46,768 bases of DNA from Azospirillum sp. (GTDB taxonomy: Bacteria > Pseudomonadota > Alphaproteobacteria > Azospirillales > Azospirillaceae), in contig JAIXPD010000001.1 of the NCBI GenBank assembly GCA_027486405.1, forward strand, positions 1-46,768, written 5' to 3'. The translations under genes were made by a program, and so were the position numbers. Below, in pieces: positions 16,361 through 25,039 of this stretch (the first letter of the stretch is position 1; every line of letters begins with the position of its first letter). The notes beneath the pieces were generated by a model that did not search any database, had not been told where the DNA came from, and saw nothing but the letters and a program-made list of their open reading frames with translations.

Positions 16361-16967
16361 GGGCGTTTCCTTCACGGCTGGGACGGGTTGGGAGAGGCTG
16401 GGCGTGCGTGTCTCAGGACTGATGGGGCAGGGTGCATGCTGCGTTGCAACAACTTTGTGGTCAATCTTCTTTCCAAATCGTTACCAGAGCATGACAAGGG
16501 CGGGTCTTTGGCCATTGGCGCGAATATTGCGGTTTTGTTGCGATGTGGATCGAATTTTATTGAAATTGTTTTTGAATGACCGATCAATGAACGCCGCGCG
16601 CGGTTGCAACGACGCGGCAGGGCAATCGCTTGAAGCATCGTGCGCCCGGCCGGAACAAGCGTTGCCACGGATTTCACGGATTTTTTCACTGATTTTTTCA
16701 CGGATTTCGCGGAACGCGTGCCAAAACCATCCCGTTCGCGAGCAAGCTTGCGACAAAACTCGTGACGGGATGCGGAATGCCATTGAGGATGAAAATCCGT
16801 GCAATCCATCCTTTTGTCCGTGAAATCCGTGTCATTTCTTGCTTGCGTGACGATGATCACTCGTTCAAGCGATTGCCCTGGACGACGCGGCCACAAAAAA
16901 TAACAACGCGGTCGGTGCGGATGGGGGCAGGATGACGACCTCCGCCGCATCCATTCCAGGAGGTCGG
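16361..16967. other. Gene-free stretch holding a foldback repeat
   Basis: No convincing gene. The first 250 bp are moderately AT-rich and should hold the promoter of the minus-strand receptor-like gene, but no consensus is clear. The rest is the repeat element at 16618-16881. Short minus-strand frames here read SAKSVKKSVKSV, a translation of the repeat rather than a protein. Confidence 0.7.
16618..16881. repeat. Foldback repeat element, copy 1
   Basis: About 264 bp bounded by 17-bp inverted ends CAGGGCAATCGCTTGAA (16618-16634) and TTCAAGCGATTGCCCTG (16864-16880). Inside, CACGGATTTCACGGA near the left is matched by TCCGTGAAATCCGTG near the right, so the whole element can fold on itself. A diverged second copy lies at 26151-26397 in the same orientation. 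The 9-bp sequence ACGACGCGG flanks it directly on both sides (16609-16617 and 16882-16890), like a target-site duplication. It encodes nothing; a miniature transposable element or structured intergenic repeat is likely. Confidence 0.8.
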
Positions 16968-18536
16968 ATGATGGACAGCGATTGGTCGCGCCGTGCGTTG
17001 AATCGCTTGGGCTTCGGCCCCAAGCCGGGGGAGTCGGAGGCGCTGCGGCGCGTCGGCCTGCCGCGATGGCTGGACGATCAGCTTGCCCCCGACAGCGGGC
17101 CGGACGACGCGTGCCAAACCGCCTTGGACGCCTGCCGTTTGCGCATCAAATACGACGCGGGCGAGGGCTGGGCAGCGGTGGAGGAGATGCGCCCGCTCGC
17201 CAGCCTGTCCAAACCGATTGACGCCCTGTGGCCGCTGTCGGACGGCAAGAAGCCGTTTGCCGGGCCGGAACGCCAGCTTCCCCGGTTGGAGGTGGCGGCG
17301 GCGACCCTGCTGCGCGCCGTGCACAGCCGGTGGCAACTGCGCGAGGTGATGGCGGATTTCTGGCACAACCATTTCAACGTCTATGCGGGCGAACAGGCGG
17401 TGGCGGCGGCGCTGCCCGCCTATGACCGCGACGTCATCCGCCGCCACGCCCTGGGCAATTTCCGGGATTTCCTGGAGGCGGTGGGCGGCAGCACCGCCAT
17501 GCTGGTCTATCTGAACAACCGGTCATCCCGCGCGGGCAGCGCCAACGAAAATTACGCCCGCGAATTGTTCGAACTGCACGGGTTGGGCCGGGGGGCCTAT
17601 CTGAACGCGCTGTACAACACATGGCGCGACGTGCCGGGGGCGACGGCGGGCAAACCCACCGGCTACATCGACCAGGATGTCTATGAAGCCGCCCGCGCCT
17701 TCACCGGCTGGGCGGTGGAGGATGGGGCAGGGCTGGGCGGCGAGCAGCGGTTGCCCGCGACCGGGCGCTTCGTCTATGTCGAAAGCTGGCACGACCAATA
17801 TCAGAAACGCGTGTTGGGGCAGGAGTTCAATCCCTATCAACCGCCGATGGCCGATGGGCGGCGGGTTCTGTCGCTGGTCGCCGATCACCCGGCCACGGCG
17901 CTGCATCTCTGCCGCAAGCTGTGCACCCGGTTGCTGGCCGATGAGCCGCCGGACACCCTGGTCAAGGCCGCCGCGCAGGTGTGGATGGACAACCGCCGCC
18001 AGCCCGACCAGATCGCCCGCGTGGTTCGCGCCATCGCCCTGTCCCCGGCCTTTGCCGACACCCCACCGGCCAAGGTCAAACGCCCGCTGGAACTGGTCGC
18101 CTCCTTCGCGCGGGCCACGGCGCTGGACATGACCGTCACCAACGGGCTGGTGAGCGAGCTGGACGGCAGCGGCCAACGCCTGTTTGGCTGCCCGCCCCCC
18201 ACCGGGTACCCCGACCGGTCCGACGCGTGGCTGGGCGCGGCGGCGATCCGGCGGCGCTGGTCGTTGCTGCTGGGGCTGGCGGAAAACTGGTGGAAGACCG
18301 GGGCGCTGAACGCCGCCTTGCCCTTTGCCGGACCGGTGACGGCGGCCGAGGCGGCGGAGGGCTGGCAGCGCGCCTTGGTCGGCGGACCGCCCAGCGCCGA
18401 CGTGACCCAGGCGATCTTGACCGGGATGGCGCTTCCTCCGACGGCCCGTTTGACGCCGGGCCAGAAGGACGGTGACGCCAAGCTGCGCCGGATGGTCGCC
18501 TTTGTCGCCATGTCGCCCCAGTTCCAAACCCGTTGA
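16968..18536 (+). CDS. DUF1800 family protein
   Basis: 522 residues. The start ATG at 16968 is chosen for the strong AGGAGGTC at 16958-16965; an ATG at 16932 lacks a comparable site. DUF1800 landmarks are present: ALNRLGFGPKPGE at the N-terminus, WQLREVMADFWHNHFNVY, NENYARELFELHGLG, YEAARAFTGW and a C-terminal PPPTGYPDRSDAWL. The family is of unknown function and normally sits next to a DUF1501 gene, as here (16 bp downstream). No signal peptide is seen in this protein, while its partner has a Tat signal, so the two might be exported together or act on opposite sides of the membrane. Confidence 0.88.
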   Translation: MMDSDWSRRALNRLGFGPKPGESEALRRVGLPRWLDDQLAPDSGPDDACQTALDACRLRIKYDAGEGWAAVEEMRPLASLSKPIDALWPLSDGKKPFAGPERQLPRLEVAAATLLRAVHSRWQLREVMADFWHNHFNVYAGEQAVAAALPAYDRDVIRRHALGNFRDFLEAVGGSTAMLVYLNNRSSRAGSANENYARELFELHGLGRGAYLNALYNTWRDVPGATAGKPTGYIDQDVYEAARAFTGWAVEDGAGLGGEQRLPATGRFVYVESWHDQYQKRVLGQEFNPYQPPMADGRRVLSLVADHPATALHLCRKLCTRLLADEPPDTLVKAAAQVWMDNRRQPDQIARVVRAIALSPAFADTPPAKVKRPLELVASFARATALDMTVTNGLVSELDGSGQRLFGCPPPTGYPDRSDAWLGAAAIRRRWSLLLGLAENWWKTGALNAALPFAGPVTAAEAAEGWQRALVGGPPSADVTQAILTGMALPPTARLTPGQKDGDAKLRRMVAFVAMSPQFQTR

Positions 18537-18552
18537 CCGGAGGGTTCATCCG

Positions 18553-19815
18553 ATGACGCACGATCCGCTGTCCCTGACCCGCCGTGGTCTGTTGCAGGGT
18601 GGTCTTGCCGCTGGTCTGACCTTGCTGCCCGGCGTGCCGTCGGTGGCCTACGCCGCCGCTGGTCCAACGGGAAGCGCCGCCGCGTTGGACACGCTGGTGG
18701 TGGTGTTTCTGCGCGGCGGGGCCGACACGCTGAATTTGGTGGCTCCGGTCAATGATCCCGACTACCGCGCCGCCCGCCCGCCGGAGCTGCGGGTGGCGGA
18801 GGGTGGACCGGCGGCGGGCCTGCCGCTGTCGCAGAGCCTGGCCCCGTCGTTGGATTTCCGCCTGCACCCGGAAGCCGCGCCGTTGGCGGAGCTGTACCGC
18901 GATGGGCGGCTGGCGGTTGTGCACGCGGTGGGCTTGACCAACGGCACGCGCAGCCATTTCGTGGCGCAGGATCTGATGGAGCGCGGCGTCGGGGCCGAGG
19001 CGGAGTTGACGCGGACCGACGCCGGATGGGCGGCGCGCTGGCTGGCTGGGCGCAACGCTGTGAGCCAAGCGGGTGTTTCGGCGGTGGCGTCGGCCCCCCA
19101 CACCCCGGCGGCGCTGAGCGGTTATCCGTCCGCCCTGGCGGTGGCCGATTTGCGCGCCGGGCTGGCCCCGCCCGGCGGGGCGCAGGCGGCGGAGGTTCTG
19201 GCCGGATTGATGCGGGGGGGCGATGGCCCCTACGCGCGGGCCGCCCGCGCGGCGCTCGATGGGTTGTCGCTGATCGACACGCGCCTGCCGCGCTTGCCGG
19301 ATGGAAAGGTCGCCCCCTACAACGCCGATGGTGGTGCCGTGTATGAGGAGACGGAGGCCGGGCGCGGTCTGCAAAACGTCGCCCGTCTGCTGAAGATGGA
19401 CATTGGCTTGCGGTTGGCCTGGGTCGATGTCGGTGGTTGGGACACCCACGAGCATCAGGCCGGTCGCTTTTCCAACGCGGTCCGCCAACTCTCTCGCGCG
19501 TTGGCGGCCTTTTGGGCGGACAACGCCCGTGACCGTGGGCGCGTGACCGTGCTGGTCATGAGCGAGTTCGGGCGGCGGTTGCGCGCCAACAAGAGCGGCG
19601 GCACCGATCACGGCCATGGCGGGGCCATGCTGGTCCTGGGCGACCGCGTGGCCGGTGGGCGCATCCATGGGCGTTGGCCGGGCTTGTCGAGCGCGCAGCT
19701 TGACCGGGGCGTGGATCTGGCCGTCACCACCGATTACCGCGCCGTGCTGGCCGAACTGGTCGGACCCGGCGTCTTTCCCGGATACAACGGACAGCGGGTC
19801 GGGGTGATGCTGTGA
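18553..19815 (+). CDS. DUF1501 family protein with Tat signal
   Basis: 420 residues. The N-terminus LTRRGLLQGGLAAGLTLLP contains a twin-arginine motif (TRRGLLQ, residues 9-15) and a hydrophobic segment, with cleavage predicted after AYAAA (about residue 36). DUF1501 features include VVVFLRGGADTLNLVAPV, WVDVGGWDTHEHQ and TVLVMSEFGRRLRANKSGGTDHGHGG, with conserved Asp/His residues resembling the alkaline phosphatase/sulfatase superfamily. It is paired with the DUF1800 gene upstream. The biochemical role is not known; metal-dependent hydrolase activity is only an inference from the Asp/His pattern. Confidence 0.88.
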   Translation: MTHDPLSLTRRGLLQGGLAAGLTLLPGVPSVAYAAAGPTGSAAALDTLVVVFLRGGADTLNLVAPVNDPDYRAARPPELRVAEGGPAAGLPLSQSLAPSLDFRLHPEAAPLAELYRDGRLAVVHAVGLTNGTRSHFVAQDLMERGVGAEAELTRTDAGWAARWLAGRNAVSQAGVSAVASAPHTPAALSGYPSALAVADLRAGLAPPGGAQAAEVLAGLMRGGDGPYARAARAALDGLSLIDTRLPRLPDGKVAPYNADGGAVYEETEAGRGLQNVARLLKMDIGLRLAWVDVGGWDTHEHQAGRFSNAVRQLSRALAAFWADNARDRGRVTVLVMSEFGRRLRANKSGGTDHGHGGAMLVLGDRVAGGRIHGRWPGLSSAQLDRGVDLAVTTDYRAVLAELVGPGVFPGYNGQRVGVML

Positions 19816-19971
19816 TCTTGCGCAATTTTGATCAAATTTGAGATGTATCAGAGAACAAATACGAAACCGATGTCAGGGTTTTGTTTTAAATTCCGGTAGG
19901 GTTTCCCCAATTGTGAAAAACACGGAGGTGTCAATAATCGCGAGTGATGTTTGTGAGTGATGGTGGTGACG

Positions 19972-20760
19972 ATGAACGTCTTATCAATCTTCGCGTTTTC
20001 TGTGACCCTTGCCGTTTCAACCACGGCCTTTGCAAAATCGCTTGTCGTCGTGGCTCCGGAATTGCCGCCGATGTTCCAGGCGAATGGAACCGGGCGAGAG
20101 GCCTCCGTCATCACCGAAACGCTGGCGGCCTGCGGGCATCAGGTGCGTTTCGTGGTGGTCCCGTTCGGGCGGCATTGGATCGAGTATGGCGAGAAGGCGG
20201 AGTATGACGCCGTTGCCACCGTTCCCCCGGACATGGCGATCACGGGCGCGCGGTCCGTCCCCTACATTCGCTACCAGAATGGGGCGTCGGTTCTCAAGAG
20301 CAGCGGGCTGTCGATCAAAGCGCTGGGGGATTTGGCGGGCAAACGTGTCGTCACCTTTTTTGGAGCCTCCGGGGTTTTGCCCGGACTGAAGGACGCGGCC
20401 CCCAGCTTTGCCGAGTTTCGCGAACGGGCGGATCAGTTGAGCCATTCCAATCTTCTGTTCGCCGGTCGGGTCGAGGCGGTTCTGTCCGATGGTTTGATCT
20501 TTGCCGAATACAATCGTCAATTGATCGACAAGGTGAAAGCGGGGGGATCCGTCGGGTTCGATCCCACCCAGGATGTGGTGTTCACCGCCATTTTCCCGCC
20601 AAACGATTACACGATGATGTTTCGTGATGAGGTGGTCCGCAACGACTTTGACCGCTGCTATGACGGGTTGGTCAAGTCTGGTCGGGCCGACGCCATCGAC
20701 CGCGAAGTGGTTGGGCGATACTCGGCCACCGTTGGCAATCAGTATTTGCAGAAGCCTTGA
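19972..20760 (+). CDS. Small periplasmic binding protein (family 3-like)
   Basis: 262 residues from ATG 19972, preceded in frame by GTG/ATG alternatives from 19957. The signal peptide MNVLSIFAFSVTLAVSTTAFA is cleaved before KSLVVVAPELPPMFQ. The mature part resembles short amino acid-type binding proteins (FVVVPFGRHWIEY, YDAVATVPPDMAITGARSVPYI, LAGKRVVTFFGASG) but no transporter gene is nearby. Proteins of this kind may act as stand-alone sensors. It lies 105 bp upstream of a response regulator, so a signalling link is possible but unproven. The 140-bp AT-rich region before it contains a TTTGATCAAA palindrome at 19827-19836. Confidence 0.7.
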   Translation: MNVLSIFAFSVTLAVSTTAFAKSLVVVAPELPPMFQANGTGREASVITETLAACGHQVRFVVVPFGRHWIEYGEKAEYDAVATVPPDMAITGARSVPYIRYQNGASVLKSSGLSIKALGDLAGKRVVTFFGASGVLPGLKDAAPSFAEFRERADQLSHSNLLFAGRVEAVLSDGLIFAEYNRQLIDKVKAGGSVGFDPTQDVVFTAIFPPNDYTMMFRDEVVRNDFDRCYDGLVKSGRADAIDREVVGRYSATVGNQYLQKP

Positions 20761-20761
20761 C

Positions 20762-20775
20762 GGATAATTTTATCC
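20762..20775 (+). terminator. Short hairpin after the binding-protein gene
   Basis: GGATAA-TT-TTATCC, immediately after the stop codon. It is small and AT-rich, hence weak. Confidence 0.25.
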
Positions 20776-20796
20776 AGGGGTTTTCTGCGCTTTGTC

Positions 20797-20826
20797 TTGG
20801 CGAACGATAGGAAGCCCGTTTATGGT
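20797..20826 (+). promoter_or_regulatory. Candidate promoter of the response regulator
   Basis: TTGGCG (20797-20802), an 18-bp spacer and TATGGT (20821-20826), 39 bp before the GTG start. Confidence 0.4.
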
Positions 20827-20864
20827 CTGCGCGTGAGCGAGTTTGGAATGGGGTTTGTAACGCC

Positions 20865-21620
20865 GTGGCGCGGATCATCGTGGTCGAGGACGAAGACGAT
20901 CTTCGGGACGATCTGGTGGATTATCTGACCCGCTGCGGGTTCCGCGTGCGCGGGGCCAACAGCGGTGCCGCTTTGGATGGGCTGTTGCAGGCCGAAGACG
21001 CGGACATCATCATTCTGGATGTCAATCTGCCGGACGAAGATGGCTTTTCGGTTGCCCAGCGCGTGCGCTCGGCGTCCAAGACCGCCGTCATGATGCTGAC
21101 CGGGCGTTCGGGGCTGATTGATCGGGTGATCGGGTTGGAACTGGGGGCGGACGTCTATCTGGTCAAGCCGGTTGATTTCCGCGAGGTGGAGGCGCAGGTC
21201 AAGGCGTTGCTGCGCCGCTTGCAGAAAAGCGCCCCGCCTCCTCCGGTCACGACCGCTCCCATCCCGGTTCCGGTGCCATCGGCCATCGATCCGAAAAAGG
21301 CGTGGGTGTTTGACGAAATCGAATGGCGGATCCAGCCGCCGGGCGGTGCGGCGGTTCCGTTGACGGCCACCGAATACAAGTTTTTGTCCTTGCTGGTGGC
21401 CACGCCGGGAGAGCCGGTGACGCGGCAGGCCATCGCCTTTGCCCTGACGGGCCGCGACTGGGATCCCTACAGCCGCTCCATTGATTCCCTGGTCCGCCGG
21501 TTGCGCATCAAGGTGGATGAGCAGACCGGACAGGCCTTGCCGGTTCAGTCGGTGCACGGCGTCGGCTACGCCTTTGTCGGCGCGGTGGCGATGGGCGGCA
21601 ACGGAAAAGGGGCGGAGTGA
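20865..21620 (+). CDS. OmpR/PhoB-type response regulator
   Basis: 251 residues with a GTG start at 20865. The receiver domain (1-118) has the acidic pocket VVEDEDD, the phospho-acceptor Asp52 in IIILDVNLPDEDG, Thr79 in MMLTGR and Lys101 in YLVKPVDF. A proline-rich linker (SAPPPPVTTAPIPVPVP) joins it to a winged-helix DNA-binding domain, with EYKFLSLLVATPGEPVTRQAI and the recognition region RSIDSLVRRLRIKV ending in VHGVGYAF. It is a DNA-binding output protein of a two-component system; no histidine kinase is adjacent, so its partner is elsewhere. It converges on the aldehyde dehydrogenase gene. Confidence 0.92.
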   Translation: MARIIVVEDEDDLRDDLVDYLTRCGFRVRGANSGAALDGLLQAEDADIIILDVNLPDEDGFSVAQRVRSASKTAVMMLTGRSGLIDRVIGLELGADVYLVKPVDFREVEAQVKALLRRLQKSAPPPPVTTAPIPVPVPSAIDPKKAWVFDEIEWRIQPPGGAAVPLTATEYKFLSLLVATPGEPVTRQAIAFALTGRDWDPYSRSIDSLVRRLRIKVDEQTGQALPVQSVHGVGYAFVGAVAMGGNGKGAE

Positions 21621-21630
21621 TCCCCGCCCC
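21609..21630. terminator. GC hairpin over the response regulator stop, between convergent genes
   Basis: GGGGCGG (21609-21615) pairs with CCGCCCC (21624-21630) across an 8-base loop. There is no T-run. Confidence 0.45.
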
Positions 21631-21655
21631 CGTCCTGCGATCCTGACCGTTCCGA

Positions 21656-23098
21656 TCAGCCGCCGAACACGTAGGCCGTTTTGATCGTGGTGTAGAACTC
21701 GCGCGCGTAGGCCCCCTGTTCGCGCGCGCCATAGCTCGACCCCTTGCGCCCGCCGAACGGCGCGTGCGGATCGACCCCGGCGGTCGGCAGGTTGACCATC
21801 ACCATGCCCGCCTGGGCGTGGCGCTTGTAATGGGTGGCGTGCTTCAGCGAGGTGGTGCAGATGCCCGACGACAGGCCGAATTCGGTGTCGTTCGCCACCG
21901 CCAGCGCTTCGTCGTAATCGCGCACGCGCACGACCGAGGCGACCGGGCCGAACACCTCTTCCCGGTTGATCCGCATGCCGTTGGTGGTGTCGGCGAACAG
22001 GGCGGGGGACAGGTAATAGCCCTCCGTCTCGCGGGTCAGACGCTCGCCGCCCGTGACCAGCCGCGCGCCCTCGTCCTTGGCGATGGCGATGTAGCGCAGA
22101 TCCTGTTCCAACTGGTCCTGCGACACCACCGGGCCGATGTCCGTGCCGGGCTTCAGCGCGTGATCGACCGTCAGCGCGGCCATCTTGTCGGCCAGCGCGG
22201 CGACGAAGCGGTCGTGGATGCCCGCCGTCACCACCAGACGGGACGAGGCGGTGCAGCGCTGCCCGGTGGAGAAGAAGGCCCCGTTGAGCGCGGCCCCGAC
22301 CGCGACGGCCAGATCGGCGTCGTCCAGCACGACCAGCGGGTTCTTGCCGCCCATCTCAAGCTGGAACTTCTTGCCCGATTCGAAGGCGCGGGCACCGATG
22401 CGCCGCCCGGTGGCGACCGACCCGGTGAAGCTGATGGCGTTGATCTTGGGCGACGAGACGATGGCCTCGCCCACCACGGAACCGCGCCCCATGACCAGAT
22501 TGAACACACCGGCCGGCAGCCCGGCCTGCACCAGAATCTCGGCGATCGCCCAGGAGGAGGCGGGGACCGCGTCGGCGGGCTTCATCACCACCGTGTTGCC
22601 ATAGGCCAGCGCCGGGGCGATCTTCCAGGCCGGGATGGCGCTGGGGAAGTTCCACGGCGTGATGAGGCCGATGACGCCCAGCGGTTCGCGGGTGATCTCC
22701 ACATCCACGCCGGGGCGGGTCGAATCCAGCCGCTCGCCCGACAGACGCAGCGCCTCGCCCGCGAAATACTTGAAGATCTGCGCGGCGCGCGTCACCTCGC
22801 CGATGCCTTCGGGCAGGGTCTTGCCCTCTTCGCGCGACAGCAAGCGGCCCAGCTCGTCCTTGCGGGCCAGCAGGGCCGATCCGGCGGCGTCCAGGATGTC
22901 GCTGCGGCGTTGTGGCGAGGTCGCGGCCCAGGCCGGAAAGGCGGTGGCGGCGGCGTCGATGGCGGCGGCGGTCTGCGCGGCGTCGGCCTGCGCATACTCG
23001 CCGACGACGTCGGACAGGTCCGACGGGTTGACGTTGCGGCTGGCGGTGGTGGACGTGACCCACTCGCCGCCGATGAGGTTCGCGTAAACGTCGGCCAT
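21656..23098 (-). CDS. Aldehyde dehydrogenase, probable 2-oxoglutarate semialdehyde dehydrogenase
   Basis: 480 residues from ATG 23098. It belongs to the NAD(P)-dependent aldehyde dehydrogenase superfamily: the cofactor motif ITPWNFPSAIPAWKIAPALAYGN is followed by FTGSVATGRRI, the general-base Glu in LEMGGKNPLVV (about residue 246) and the catalytic Cys in FFSTGQRCTASS (about 279), then EEVFGPVASV. It lies downstream of uronate dehydrogenase and lactonase genes and opposite a DHDPS-family gene. That context points to oxidation of 2-oxoglutarate semialdehyde to 2-oxoglutarate, the last step of oxidative uronate or pentose degradation. A different aldehyde cannot be excluded. It begins 2 bp after the upstream gene, so it is translationally linked. 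Confidence 0.88.
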   Translation of the reverse strand: MADVYANLIGGEWVTSTTASRNVNPSDLSDVVGEYAQADAAQTAAAIDAAATAFPAWAATSPQRRSDILDAAGSALLARKDELGRLLSREEGKTLPEGIGEVTRAAQIFKYFAGEALRLSGERLDSTRPGVDVEITREPLGVIGLITPWNFPSAIPAWKIAPALAYGNTVVMKPADAVPASSWAIAEILVQAGLPAGVFNLVMGRGSVVGEAIVSSPKINAISFTGSVATGRRIGARAFESGKKFQLEMGGKNPLVVLDDADLAVAVGAALNGAFFSTGQRCTASSRLVVTAGIHDRFVAALADKMAALTVDHALKPGTDIGPVVSQDQLEQDLRYIAIAKDEGARLVTGGERLTRETEGYYLSPALFADTTNGMRINREEVFGPVASVVRVRDYDEALAVANDTEFGLSSGICTTSLKHATHYKRHAQAGMVMVNLPTAGVDPHAPFGGRKGSSYGAREQGAYAREFYTTIKTAYVFGG

Positions 23099-23100
23099 GA

Positions 23101-23943
23101 TCAAAGGCTTCCCTGTTTTTGTGCGGCACCCGACGCGTTCCACCGTTCATCGGGCGGCTGGGTGCGGGTGCAGTTGGCGCTGACAAACGTACCGCCCTGG
23201 TGCGCGTCGTCCAGTGCGTTCGGCATCGGATCTTGCATACCGGGCAGACCGGCGCACGCCTCGGCGTTGTCCTTGGGGTGATAGCCGATGGTCTGCGCCG
23301 ATTGGTCGCGCCACCAACGTTGGCTGTTCGCCGACACGCCGTAGAAGATCGCCGCCCCCAGCCCCTCGGCCTTCAGGCAGCGGTCGATCAGATGGGCGAA
23401 ATCATCGTGGCTGAGCCAGGTGCTGAGATGGCGCTTCTGATTGGGTTTGGGTTCGCTCGACCCGATGCGCAGGCACGCGCTTTCCAGCCCGTGCTTGTCC
23501 CAATAGAAGCGGGCCAGCAACTCGCCATAGGCCTTGCTGAGGCCGTAATAGCTGTCGGGGCGGGGGGCGGCGGTCTCGTCGATGGTGTGGCTGCGCGGGT
23601 ACATGCCGATGGCGTGGTTGGAACTGGCGAAGATCACCCGGCGGTTGCCCGCCCGGCGCGCGCCCTCGAACACATGGTGGCTGCCCCGGATGTTCACCTC
23701 CAGAATCCGGTCAAAGGAATCCTCCGACGAGATGGCCCCCAGATGCAGCACCGCGTCCACGCCGTCGCAGGCGCGGAACACGGCGGCCTCGTCGGTCAGT
23801 TCGGCCTCGACGAAATCGGCATCGTCCGGCAGCCCGGCCGGTCGCACCCGGTCGCTGAAACGCAGGCGGTAGCCCAGCGCGGTCAGGCGCGGGGTCAGCG
23901 CGGTGGCGACGGCACCACCGGCACCGGTCATCAGAAGAAGCAT
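23101..23943 (-). CDS. NAD-dependent uronate dehydrogenase-like protein
   Basis: 280 residues. It is a short-chain (extended-type) dehydrogenase with the nucleotide-binding start LLLMTGAGGAVATALTPRL, Asp31 after the second strand (RFSD) as expected for NAD, HLGAISSEDSF, FASSNHAIGMY and catalytic YGLSK (Tyr133, Lys137). The order and spacing, and the later WWRDQSAQTIGYHPKDNAE stretch, match bacterial uronate dehydrogenases, which oxidise glucuronate or galacturonate to the aldarolactone. The ATG at 23943 is 5 bp after the SMP-30 stop, with AAGGG spanning that stop. The substrate is inferred from family and neighbours. Confidence 0.85.
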   Translation of the reverse strand: MLLLMTGAGGAVATALTPRLTALGYRLRFSDRVRPAGLPDDADFVEAELTDEAAVFRACDGVDAVLHLGAISSEDSFDRILEVNIRGSHHVFEGARRAGNRRVIFASSNHAIGMYPRSHTIDETAAPRPDSYYGLSKAYGELLARFYWDKHGLESACLRIGSSEPKPNQKRHLSTWLSHDDFAHLIDRCLKAEGLGAAIFYGVSANSQRWWRDQSAQTIGYHPKDNAEACAGLPGMQDPMPNALDDAHQGGTFVSANCTRTQPPDERWNASGAAQKQGSL

Positions 23944-23948
23944 CGCTG

Positions 23949-24833
23949 TCACCCTTTGATCTGGAAACGGCCAACCGGGACGCCTTCGACCTCGGTTCGC
24001 ATCATGAAGACCCCGCCCGAGAGCGGGTGTTCGGCCAGCGCGGCGTCGGACAACCCGTCGCGCAGGCTGGTGACGAACAGGGTGCGCATGTCCGCCCCGC
24101 CAAAGGCGCACATGGTCGGGGCGGGAACCGGCAGGGGATAGCGCGCCAGCAGCGTGCCATCGGGGGCGAAACGGTTCAGGCAGCCCGCCGACACCCCGCA
24201 GCTCCAATAGCAGCCCTCCAGATCGGTGGCGGCCCCGTCGGGGCGGCCGTCCTCGTTGGTCAGGGTGGCGATGCGGCTGCGGTTGGCGATGGCCCCGGTG
24301 GCGGGGTCGAAATCCCAGCGGTCGATCCAGGGGCCGCGCGAATCGGAATGGAACATCGTCCGCCCATCCGCGCTCCAGGCCAGTCCGTTGGACACCTTCA
24401 GCCCGTCGATCTTGCGTTCGGCCCGTCCGTCCGGCGTGATCCGGTAGAGCGCGGCCACCGGCTCCTTGACCGGGCGGTCGTCCATGCTGCCGACCCAGAA
24501 CGCGCCGTCGGGGCCGAGCTTGCCGTCGTTCAGGCGGTTGGTCGGCTGGTCGGGTTCGGGATCCACCAGCAGGCGCAGCGTGCCGTTGGTCAGCGACAGG
24601 ATGTGCACGCCGTTGGGCAGGGCGACGGCCACATCGCCGTTGCGGCACAACGCGATGGAGCCGACCGCCCCCGGCAGGCTCCAGGATTGCACCGACCCGC
24701 TGCGCAGATCGACGGCGGAGAGCTGCCCGGCCAGGATGTCCACCCAGAACAGGCGGTTGCCGACGGTGTCCCAGACCGGGCTTTCCCCGACCCGTGCGCG
24801 GGCGTCCACCAAACACTGCATCGGGCCGATCAT
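23949..24833 (-). CDS. SMP-30/gluconolactonase-type lactonase
   Basis: 294 residues from ATG 24833, preceded by GGGAGGA. It is a six-bladed beta-propeller of the SMP-30/regucalcin family. The metal ligands expected for the family are present: Glu17 in GESPVW, an Asn in the NRLNDGKLGPDGAFWVG block and an Asp in MFHSDSRG; PDGAATDLEGCYWSC and PAPTMCAFGG are further landmarks. Such enzymes hydrolyse sugar-acid lactones. Directly upstream of the uronate dehydrogenase gene, it would open the aldarolactone that enzyme makes. It heads the three-gene minus-strand operon. Confidence 0.88.
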   Translation of the reverse strand: MIGPMQCLVDARARVGESPVWDTVGNRLFWVDILAGQLSAVDLRSGSVQSWSLPGAVGSIALCRNGDVAVALPNGVHILSLTNGTLRLLVDPEPDQPTNRLNDGKLGPDGAFWVGSMDDRPVKEPVAALYRITPDGRAERKIDGLKVSNGLAWSADGRTMFHSDSRGPWIDRWDFDPATGAIANRSRIATLTNEDGRPDGAATDLEGCYWSCGVSAGCLNRFAPDGTLLARYPLPVPAPTMCAFGGADMRTLFVTSLRDGLSDAALAEHPLSGGVFMMRTEVEGVPVGRFQIKG

Positions 24834-24952
24834 GGGCCGATCCTCCCTCCCGCACCGACGGTGCGGGTGTTGATGACGGTTGTGCGGGCCAGCGGCGGCG
24901 TGCGCCGCGTCGAACCGCTTGTTGGGCGGAAGAATCGATCCGCGCGCCCATG

Positions 24953-24963
24953 TTGTCAAACAA
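24953..24963. promoter_or_regulatory. GntR-type operator half-palindrome over the lactonase promoter
   Basis: TTGTCAAACAA, one mismatch from a perfect palindrome. On the minus strand it overlaps TTGACA, a candidate -35 for the lactonase operon (17-bp spacer to a poor -10, GATTCT). Confidence 0.55.
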
Positions 24964-25039
24964 ATTTATAGACTGACCACGTTTTGTCGCCCCTGCTGCG
25001 CCGCAAAACAGGAAATTGGCGGCTTGTCGCGCTTTTAAC

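Noticed and set aside
16372..16950. Minus-strand frames reading SAKSVKKSVKSV
   Set aside because: They translate the foldback repeat; similar peptides arise from copy 2, with no ribosome site and no independent support.
19827..19836. TTTGATCAAA as an FNR-type site
   Set aside because: It lacks the four-base spacer of the TTGAT-N4-ATCAA consensus.
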